Shown one piece after another: positions 7,948 to 14,156 of a stretch of 32,653 nt of DNA. Origin of the DNA: CAWKEY01 sp963848675 (lineage in GTDB: Bacteria > Pseudomonadota > Gammaproteobacteria > Methylococcales > Methylomonadaceae); NCBI GenBank assembly GCA_963848675.1, contig CAWKEY010000035.1, forward strand, positions 1-32,653, read 5' to 3'. Made by a program: the position numbers and the translations under genes. Under the pieces are notes generated by a model. That model saw only the letters and a program-made list of their open reading frames with translations, did no database searches and was not told where the DNA came from. Numbering within the stretch: position 1 is the first letter of the stretch; every line of letters begins with the position of its first letter.

Positions 7948-8073
7948 TAACTATTCAGCATCATGTGTCATTCCGAGCAGAGCGAGGAATCTTGAAGCCA
8001 GTGCTCATGCTCCAGCGCTTAAGATTGCTCCCGTTGGTCGAAAGGACAGTTCAATTAGGCACCTTCCAAAAAA
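7948..8073. repeat. Dispersed ~125-bp repeat, copy 1 (imperfect palindrome)
   Basis: The core TGTCATTCCGAGCAGAGCGA (from 7966) and the later CCCGTTGGTCGAAAGGACAG form an imperfect inverted repeat across about 84 bases. The same sequence, with matching flanks (TATTCAGC before, TTCAAT...CACCTT after), occurs in the same orientation at 12170-12294. It occupies most of the 320-base gap between the kinase gene and the vWA gene. It looks like a non-coding MITE- or REP-like element. Confidence 0.75.
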
Positions 8074-8085
8074 GCTTCACTGCCG

Positions 8086-8123
8086 CCGGCTGGCACTGCC
8101 ACTAAACTCATCCAGCCAGCCGG
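8086..8123. repeat. Hairpin downstream of the kinase gene
   Basis: CCGGCTGGC (8086-8094) and GCCAGCCGG (8115-8123) are exact inverted copies. On the minus strand the hairpin lies 27 bases after the kinase stop codon. A run of six T follows only about 14 bases further on, so it is at best a weak terminator. Confidence 0.45.
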
Positions 8124-8149
8124 GACTTGATCCTGTTTTACTGGTACCC

Positions 8150-9787
8150 TTATTTTGTGATGGGCGAGCAGTTTCCGTCTCTTTTAGTAATCACTTGTTT
8201 GGGCGGGTCATCTCTTCTTTTCTGTGCAGCAATAACTTTGGGTTTGGGCGCAACCTTGACAGCCGGAGGAGGCGTCTCCTGAACCGGTTGATCCTTGGCG
8301 CTTCCAAATTTCTTCATTAATTCCTCATCGAACGCCGTAGCAGCCGATCCCGTAGGTTGGCTTTTCCCCATTGAGGGTGCTGGCGGGGTTGGCGTTAACG
8401 CAGGGCTGGATGTCCCTGGCGCTATCGCCGCTGTTGAAGTTACCGCCGGAGTGTCTGGCGCAAGCGGCGTATCGCTGCCGGAAACAGTTGGGGACGGCAC
8501 CACAACCATTGAAGCGGCTGCATTTTTGGGTTGACCTGAAACCAGTTCCTCTTTTTCTGTCGTCGCTTTGGGCCAAAAAAAATAACCTCCGGTGATCGCC
8601 GTAGCCAGAAAGATAACAATCGCCAGTATTAACAACATGACATTTTTGTTCGGACTCGCCTGAAGCGGTGTCGAAGTGGGATCCTGGGGTAACTGGATCG
8701 ATTGATCCAAAGCAATGGGTTCACTGGGCAATTTGAGGCTGGGAGGATGTAGCACTGTAGCGCTGGTCCTCTTGCTGATCATAACAGTTCGCTCGGTATA
8801 CCCGGTGCTGTGAGTCGCCGATGCAGAGAGTTCCGTATCTATGGCTTCCAAAGCTACACTGAATTCCTTCACGGTTTGCTGGCGATGATTGACATTAAGA
8901 GTCAACCCTCGCAGCAGCACGGATTCCAGTAATGGCGATAGGCCGGGAACGAATTGCGACGGCGGCAAGAGTTCCTTGCCGGCAACGCGTTCATGCGCGG
9001 CCGGCGGATTTTCACCCGTCAATAAGGCGTAGAAGGTTGCACTCAAGGAATAAATATCCGAGCGCTCATCGGTGCCTGTACCCATCGCCTGTTCAGGCGG
9101 ACTGAAGCCATGCGTAGCTGCGCGGCCGATGGTGCGCGTCATGGTCGCCGGAGTCGCTTCCTTGGCAATGCCAAAGTCGATCAACATGATCCGGCCGTTT
9201 TCATCCAGCAAAATATTGTCAGGCTTGAGATCGCGGTGAATGATCGGAGGATTTTGCGAATGCAAATAAATCAACACCTCGCACAATTGACGCATCCAGG
9301 GCATTAACCTGGCCAACGGAATGCGGCCTTGATATTGTTTGCGCTCGCTGCCCAAGGTTTTACTGCCGCCGAACTCCAGCACCAGATACACCATACCGTC
9401 CGCAACATTGCGATCGATAATGTCGGGAATGGAAGGATGATTCAATCGGCTTAACAAGGTGGTTTCATATTCGTCGAACAGCAGCTCAGGCACTTCCTTG
9501 ATCGCACGGCGTTTGCCGCTCAGGCGAAGATCTTCAACCAGGTAGGTGGCACCGAACCCACCCTTACCCAAGACGGACAACACACGGTAACGATCTTCAA
9601 TGATGCTGCCCACATTGTGCAACCAGCCGAAAATGCCTCTGATGACGCCATTGGCCGCAACGTCAAGATGCGCCAGTTCCAAATTGCACTGCAGACAACG
9701 GTAGTCGCGCTTGCTTAAAATGTCGATATCAGTGGCCGTGCCGCACACCGGACAAATACGGTTCTCAGAATTGACAACGTTATTCAT
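8150..9787 (-). CDS. Membrane Ser/Thr protein kinase with zinc ribbon
   Basis: This is a 545-residue Hanks-type kinase. Four cysteines (12, 15, 31, 34; CPVC and CLQC) make an N-terminal zinc ribbon. The kinase domain spans about 67-320: glycine loop GKGGFG (74-79), Lys97 in AIKEV, HRDLKPDN (184-191), DFG (204-206) and SPPEQ (229-233) all look functional. A single transmembrane helix (about 383-405, NVMLLILAIVIFLATAITGG) is followed by a Pro/Thr/Ser-rich outer region and a basic C terminus. The ATG at 9787 overlaps the stop of the FHA-ABC gene (ATGA), so the two are translationally coupled. Likely targets are the FHA-containing neighbour and other cluster proteins; this is inference from linkage. 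Confidence 0.93.
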   Translation of the reverse strand: MNNVVNSENRICPVCGTATDIDILSKRDYRCLQCNLELAHLDVAANGVIRGIFGWLHNVGSIIEDRYRVLSVLGKGGFGATYLVEDLRLSGKRRAIKEVPELLFDEYETTLLSRLNHPSIPDIIDRNVADGMVYLVLEFGGSKTLGSERKQYQGRIPLARLMPWMRQLCEVLIYLHSQNPPIIHRDLKPDNILLDENGRIMLIDFGIAKEATPATMTRTIGRAATHGFSPPEQAMGTGTDERSDIYSLSATFYALLTGENPPAAHERVAGKELLPPSQFVPGLSPLLESVLLRGLTLNVNHRQQTVKEFSVALEAIDTELSASATHSTGYTERTVMISKRTSATVLHPPSLKLPSEPIALDQSIQLPQDPTSTPLQASPNKNVMLLILAIVIFLATAITGGYFFWPKATTEKEELVSGQPKNAAASMVVVPSPTVSGSDTPLAPDTPAVTSTAAIAPGTSSPALTPTPPAPSMGKSQPTGSAATAFDEELMKKFGSAKDQPVQETPPPAVKVAPKPKVIAAQKRRDDPPKQVITKRDGNCSPITK

Positions 9788-12069
9788 TTTCTGCGGTCCT
9801 TGAGCTTAAGACCCAATACGGCAATGGCTAAAAACGCGGCGCCTAAAACGGCTACCATGGCAAGATCGGAGCCATAAGCGCCGGAAATGGGAACAATGAG
9901 CTTTTCCGTCATCGGGTATTGAACCGTTCGGCTCTCAAGACTCAGGGTTGTTTTCATTGCGTCCAGCGCCCAAAACGAAATGATGCAGGCTTTCGCCACC
10001 CATAAACCGGCATCGCTCAAGATGACGACCGCATTGGACAGCACGACCTGAGGAATCAGTAAAATAGGCGCCGTGGCGACGGCTTTGTCATTGGAGTCTA
10101 CAAATGCGCTCACTGCAAGCCCCATGCAGGTTGCAGCCATGGCGGCCATAAATAAAGCAATGACCCGTTCCAAATAACTGCCGGGCAGCGACACCATTAG
10201 CGAGACTATTCCCATGAGCAGTGCGCACTGAATCAGGCAGAGTGTAGCCAGGGGCAGCAGCTTGCTGATCAGGTAAGGGGCAATACCAAGATTAACGGAG
10301 CGCTCCCTTAAATAAATTGGCAGCTCTTTCACCAGTTCGCGCGCCGAATTAAGCGTGCCAAACCAGATCGCAGACAACACCAGGATGAAAAAAATCTTGC
10401 TTTCGGCTTCCGCGCGCTCTGCGGGCAGTCCATTGTCAATATTGAACACCAGGCCGATGATGATGGCTATCAGGGGCGCTTGTAATAAAAGGATAAGCAG
10501 ATTTTTCTTGTCGGCAAAAATTAGATCAAGATAGCGGCGCATCAGCGTGCCGGTTTGCCGCCCGTCTAACCATCGGCTGCGTTTAACGGCATTGAGGGCT
10601 GTCAACGGGTTGGTCTGCTCATTAGTTGTTGTCTCATGCGTACAGCGCCCCAGGACATACGTATGATAGTAAGCAGAATCGCGGAATTTATCCGCCCAAA
10701 GATTAGCGGGGCTGGACTCCAGCAGGTCATACACGTCTGAAAGCCGCTGGACACCAAAGTGGCTGGCAGCTTCCCTGGGCGGACCGAAATAAACCAGTTT
10801 ACCCTTATGCAACAGAATCACCTGGTGGCACACGTCAATATTTTCCAGCGTATGCGTCACGCAAATCACGGTTTTTTCATCGGCGGCCAGATCGGCGAAC
10901 AGCCGCATCATACGCTTGTCAGTACCGGCATCCAGACCGCTGGTGACCTCATCCAGAAACAATATATTCGGGTTAGCCACCAATTCCACAGCCAGACTCA
11001 CCCGTTTGAGCTGGCCGCCGCTTAACGGGGCTGGCGTGTCTATAGGCTGTGTTAATTTATCGCCCAAGCCGACTTTATCAAGTACGCCGCCAATATAGCT
11101 TCCGATTTCCTCATCCGAGGTATCCGGCGGCAGCCGTAAACGCGCCGTATATTCAAGCGCGTGTTGAATGGTGATCTTGCGATGCACGATGTCCTGTTGC
11201 GGAACATAGCCTATGGTGGCGCGAAAGGCATCAAAAGAGCTATATAAATCAATCCCGTTATAAAGAACTTTACCGCTGGTCGCCGGGCGGCGTCCATTAA
11301 GGGCGTCGAGCAATGTCGACTTTCCGGAACCGCTGGTGCCGAAAATAACCACAAATTCTCCCGGTTCAATCGCAAGGCTAATATCGTCCAGCAAACGCCG
11401 CGTTTGCCGGGTTGATCGATCGACGACCTCTTTGCATAGCCCCCGCACTTCGACGCGAACCCGTCCTGAGGTATCGATCGGTTCCAGCGATTGCCCTGTG
11501 AATAGAAAGGCAAAGGAAGCGATTGAAACGCGGTCACCCTGTGTTAAACGCAGCCGTCCTGTCAACTTCCGTCCGTTGACAAAAGTCCCGTTGGTGCTGT
11601 GCAGGTCTTCAATCTCAACAGCGTCATGATCGCAATAGAGTTTGGCGTGTTCGCGGGACACCAGCGGCGATGCGATTTCAAGGTCGCATTCCGGCATGCG
11701 TCCTATGGTTAGGATGCCCGGTTTTGCTTGCGATGGAGCGGAAAGGGAAGGCGTAAACGCTGAATGATCCGGAAAATTGATCTGAAACAGACTTGAGCCG
11801 AGAGCAAGCCAGTCGCCATCAGCGAGCAGAGTCTTCTTATCAATAACCTGTCCATTGATTGAAATTTGAGCTTGCGCGATGGGGGTGACATACAAACCAT
11901 CAGGGCCAAGGATTAACCTGGCGTGCTGTTCCGCTATATCCTGACCTTCGAGAATTACATCACTGCTTGAGCTACCGCCTGCACTATATTCCTGTCCCAC
12001 AGTTAAATCGGTACGGGTAATGGCCCGAGTAAAGGAGCTGCGAAACTCTATGGTATATTGCTGTAGCAC
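9784..12069 (-). CDS. FHA-FHA-ABC ATPase-permease fusion (ABCG-type half transporter)
   Basis: This inner-membrane protein of about 761 residues has two forkhead-associated domains, an ABC ATPase and an ABC2-type permease. Numbering is from a TTG at 12096. FHA-1 is about 30-108 and degenerate. FHA-2 is 128-198 with GR (132-133), SREH (147-150) and NG (169-170), the phosphothreonine-reading residues. Walker A GTSGSGKS is 253-260, signature LSGGQ 358-362, Walker B ILFLDE 378-383, and H-loop His415. Six or so hydrophobic helices follow from about 530. No ATG start fits; GTG at 12069 is favoured because AAGGA precedes it at good spacing, while the TTG has no ribosome site. It overlaps the kinase gene by four bases. 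The substrate is unknown. Confidence 0.92.
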   Translation of the reverse strand: MLQQYTIEFRSSFTRAITRTDLTVGQEYSAGGSSSSDVILEGQDIAEQHARLILGPDGLYVTPIAQAQISINGQVIDKKTLLADGDWLALGSSLFQINFPDHSAFTPSLSAPSQAKPGILTIGRMPECDLEIASPLVSREHAKLYCDHDAVEIEDLHSTNGTFVNGRKLTGRLRLTQGDRVSIASFAFLFTGQSLEPIDTSGRVRVEVRGLCKEVVDRSTRQTRRLLDDISLAIEPGEFVVIFGTSGSGKSTLLDALNGRRPATSGKVLYNGIDLYSSFDAFRATIGYVPQQDIVHRKITIQHALEYTARLRLPPDTSDEEIGSYIGGVLDKVGLGDKLTQPIDTPAPLSGGQLKRVSLAVELVANPNILFLDEVTSGLDAGTDKRMMRLFADLAADEKTVICVTHTLENIDVCHQVILLHKGKLVYFGPPREAASHFGVQRLSDVYDLLESSPANLWADKFRDSAYYHTYVLGRCTHETTTNEQTNPLTALNAVKRSRWLDGRQTGTLMRRYLDLIFADKKNLLILLLQAPLIAIIIGLVFNIDNGLPAERAEAESKIFFILVLSAIWFGTLNSARELVKELPIYLRERSVNLGIAPYLISKLLPLATLCLIQCALLMGIVSLMVSLPGSYLERVIALFMAAMAATCMGLAVSAFVDSNDKAVATAPILLIPQVVLSNAVVILSDAGLWVAKACIISFWALDAMKTTLSLESRTVQYPMTEKLIVPISGAYGSDLAMVAVLGAAFLAIAVLGLKLKDRRK

Positions 12070-12169
12070 ATCGATTTCCTTGGATTTTACAAACAAACCA
12101 AATGGGTCATTGCCTTTGAAAACGATGCCTTGTTTCCAATTTAAATCCTAACGTATTTATTGATTAAAA

Positions 12170-12294
12170 GTAAGTATTCAGCCTCAAGTGTCATTCCGGG
12201 CAGAGCGAGGAATCTTAAGGCTCACCATGTTTCAGGGCTTAGTAGATTTCTCCCGTTGGTCGAAATGACAGTTCAATCAAGCACCTTGCAAAAT
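12170..12294. repeat. Dispersed ~125-bp repeat, copy 2
   Basis: GTGTCATTCCGGGCAGAGCG (from 12188) and CCCGTTGGTCGAAATGACAG (ending about 12271) form an imperfect inverted repeat. The sequence matches copy 1 at 7948-8073 in the same orientation. It lies upstream of the FHA-ABC gene, so the two copies bracket the kinase-transporter pair as direct repeats about 4.2 kb apart. Confidence 0.75.
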
Positions 12295-12300
12295 ACAGAA

Positions 12301-12335
12301 GCGGGACGGGGTTTGCAACCCCGCCCCTAACGTTT
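12301..12335. repeat. REP palindrome copy A
   Basis: GGGACGGGGTT-TGC-AACCCCGCCCC forms a near-perfect hairpin, followed by TAACGTTTT. It lies directly after hicB. The same unit occurs at 12892, 13626 and 14076, the last two inverted. It is the kind of repeat mobilised by the nearby REP-associated transposase. Confidence 0.8.
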
Positions 12336-12339
12336 TCGG

Positions 12340-12552
12340 CTAGGCGTACATAAGTCTCCGGCCTTTCGGCACAGGGACGGTCTCACCAAACTCATAGGCC
12401 GTATCAACCCAAAGCTGGATAGCCTCTTTAATATTATAAAGAGCATTCTCATAGGTATCGCCATGCGCCACACAACCCAATAACTCAGGAACCTCGGCCA
12501 AATAGGCCTGATCTTCTTCACTCCAATAAATAATTGTTTCATACTTAAACAT
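12340..12552 (-). CDS. hicB: HicB-family antitoxin
   Basis: This 70-residue protein follows the HicB partial RNase-H-like fold: KYETIIYWSEEDQAYLAEVP, then LLGCVAHGDTYENALYNIKE and AIQLWVDTA. It is a short form without a long C-terminal DNA-binding domain. It starts two bases after the hicA stop codon and has GGGGAATAATA upstream of its ATG. By family knowledge it binds and neutralises HicA and often represses the operon. REP copy A begins just after it. Confidence 0.85.
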   Translation of the reverse strand: MFKYETIIYWSEEDQAYLAEVPELLGCVAHGDTYENALYNIKEAIQLWVDTAYEFGETVPVPKGRRLMYA

Positions 12553-12554
12553 TA

Positions 12555-12806
12555 TTATTCCCCGGTAAGTTTGTATTTGACCAGTATATTGCGTACTTGA
12601 CGAACCTGGTAAGGCTTTGCTTTAGCGCCATCTTTTTGCAAATTAACTTTTTCCTCAATGCCATCCTTTCTGAAAAGATGATGACTACCTCTTATGCGCA
12701 GATCAAAGCCCAAATTTCTTAAAATATTGCATAGCTCATCAAAACCAATATTAGCATCAGAGGTACCACTCAAAATTTTCAAAATCAATTTATCAATGCT
12801 ACCCAT
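12555..12806 (-). CDS. hicA: HicA-family toxin (mRNA interferase)
   Basis: This 83-residue HicA has the double-stranded-RNA-binding-like fold. The catalytic histidine lies in RIRGSHHLFRKDG (about residues 38-49), preceded by the conserved LRNLGFDLR. HicA toxins cleave mRNA. An AGGAGG sequence six bases before the ATG at 12806 is one of the strongest ribosome sites here. The toxin gene precedes the antitoxin gene, the usual hicAB order. The pair looks complete and functional, unlike the phd/parE-like remnants at 22551-22991. Confidence 0.85.
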   Translation of the reverse strand: MGSIDKLILKILSGTSDANIGFDELCNILRNLGFDLRIRGSHHLFRKDGIEEKVNLQKDGAKAKPYQVRQVRNILVKYKLTGE

Positions 12807-12891
12807 ATACGCCTCCTAATCGCGTTTAATTGGGGGCTGTTTAGCTAAGGAACTTCCATGAAATAAGATATTCAAGTCCGTCTAACTCCAA

Positions 12892-12926
12892 GCGGGACGG
12901 GGTTTGTAACCTCGTCCCTAACGTTT
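12892..12926. repeat. REP palindrome copy B
   Basis: GCGGGACGGGGTTTGTAACC followed by TCGTCCC and TAACGTTTTT is the same unit and orientation as copy A. It lies between hicA and the end of the REP-associated transposase gene. Confidence 0.8.
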
Positions 12927-12948
12927 TTAAGATGCCTAAGCTAAGCGG

Positions 12949-13530
12949 CTATATACATATGCCGACGCAATACTTTTCGAACGGGACAACAGGCTCCGTC
13001 CGGCTATCAGTCGTCAAGCGCGGCGCATCATGTCGCAAGCAACTTGGTAAGGAGTGGCGAAGCCGGATTGGCCGATGACCAAAGCCAATGCTCAGGGCAG
13101 AAACGTAACCTTTTCGTACTGGATTTTCGTGAATATAGTTAAGCTTTTGAAGATAGAAAGCAGGATTTTCTATCTTCTTCGGTGCATTAGTTTCCATCCA
13201 AAACCGGTAACTTCCCTGTGCATCAATAAACAGTTTCAAAACACTCGGCTCCGTGGTTTCGAGATTGGCTTTGAATTTAGCGGTAGTGAATTGTTTGAAG
13301 TCTCGTAAAAATCCCGCCATATCCGGTGAAGTAACTATGAGATGGATATGGTTCAACATAAAAACATAACCGTTCACTTCCAACCCTTTGTTATCCTGGC
13401 AATAACGGATCGAATCGGACATGATCTGCCAGCGGTTATAACGGTCAAACAAATAATACCAACGTTGAACGGTTAGCGTGAGGTAGTAACTTCCAGCATT
13501 CAGCCCAGTGGCTACGCGTCTGGACGGCAT
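12949..13530 (-). CDS. REP-associated tyrosine transposase (Y1/HUH), C terminus frameshifted
   Basis: This is a Y1 transposase of the RAYT group, which nick single-stranded REP hairpins. The HUH motif is in NHIHLIVTS (about residue 60-68), and the catalytic tyrosine is expected in FYLQKLNYIHENPVRKGYV (about 127-145). The ATG at 13530 has AAGGAAG upstream. After GYV the frame runs into an Arg/His-rich sequence unlike the family. One base away the DNA reads CPEHWLWSSANPAS, the expected RAYT C terminus, ending at a stop at 13028. A one-base deletion near 13100 is therefore likely. The HUH and Tyr parts are intact. REP units flank the gene (12892 and 13626) in inverted orientation. Confidence 0.82.
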   Translation of the reverse strand: MPSRRVATGLNAGSYYLTLTVQRWYYLFDRYNRWQIMSDSIRYCQDNKGLEVNGYVFMLNHIHLIVTSPDMAGFLRDFKQFTTAKFKANLETTEPSVLKLFIDAQGSYRFWMETNAPKKIENPAFYLQKLNYIHENPVRKGYVSALSIGFGHRPIRLRHSLPSCLRHDAPRLTTDSRTEPVVPFEKYCVGICI

Positions 13531-13625
13531 GGCACTTCCTTTTTAATTGTATCGCGAGCAAGTGTATCAAAAAGCAGAAGCGGGTATGTTTGCCTCCGCA
13601 GAGTTTATTAAGATGACATCATCAA

Positions 13626-13660
13626 ACGTTTGGGACGGGATTCCAAATCCCGTCCTGCTC
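13626..13660. repeat. REP palindrome copy C (inverted)
   Basis: ACGTTTGGGACGGGATT-CCA-AATCCCGTCC is the reverse-oriented form of the unit at 12301 and 12892. It sits between the RAYT gene start and the small lipoprotein gene. Confidence 0.8.
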
Positions 13661-13669
13661 AAGATAACG

Positions 13670-14029
13670 TCATAATTCGGAGCATTTGTAGATGTCCCCA
13701 TAGAGCGTAAGACGGGTCTGGTCGGCGCCGCCGCGGCCTTTGTCGAGCAGGCGGTCGGCGATACGCATGCCATTGCCGCCTTTTTTCAACGCCTCGATCT
13801 TGAGCCGTTCCATCGCTGTCTCTTCGGTTGCCGGCAAACCACCGAAGAAAGACAACCCCGCAATGGCGCTAACCTGAGTAATGTAGGTGCATTTCTGCGC
13901 CTGCTCCGGCGAGATCAGCCTTACGGTATCAACCTGGCCTTTTAGCGCGTTTGTTTCCGCGACTTGCGCCGGTGATAGGCAACCCGTCAGCATAAGCAGA
14001 GAAGCTGTAGTCAATAAAATTCGCGTCAT
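13670..14029 (-). CDS. Small lipoprotein, possibly DUF4156-like
   Basis: This 119-residue protein has a short signal peptide ending LMLTGC, giving lipidated Cys17. The mature part has VRLISPEQAQKCTYITQVSA and then MERLKIEALKKGGNGMRIAD. That order (a cysteine in a short strand, then a helix ending in a glycine-rich turn) recalls the DUF4156 family of small envelope lipoproteins, but I cannot confirm it. Two further cysteines may form a disulfide. The ATG at 14029 has GGGGA six bases upstream. REP copies lie on both sides, so it may be transcribed alone. Confidence 0.75.
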   Translation of the reverse strand: MTRILLTTASLLMLTGCLSPAQVAETNALKGQVDTVRLISPEQAQKCTYITQVSAIAGLSFFGGLPATEETAMERLKIEALKKGGNGMRIADRLLDKGRGGADQTRLTLYGDIYKCSEL

Positions 14030-14075
14030 TTATATTCCCCTATAATGTTTAGGTTTGCTTTGGAAAATGGTCAAA

Positions 14076-14112
14076 ACGTTTGTTTGGGACGCGGTTGCAA
14101 ATCCCGTCCCGC
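14076..14112. repeat. REP palindrome copy D (inverted)
   Basis: GGGACGCGGTTGCAAATCCC followed by GTCCCGC is the same unit as copy C and in the same orientation, preceded by ACGTTTGT. It fills the gap between the phospholipase-like gene and the small lipoprotein gene. Confidence 0.75.
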
Positions 14113-14156
14113 GTGGTAATAAAGAGCTTCATAGTGTTTGATTAAATTGATGAGCG

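Noticed and set aside
3555..12096. Type VI secretion locus
   Set aside because: Kinase, FHA and vWA domains recall T6SS regulators, but no TssB/C, TssM, ClpV, Hcp or VgrG genes are present.
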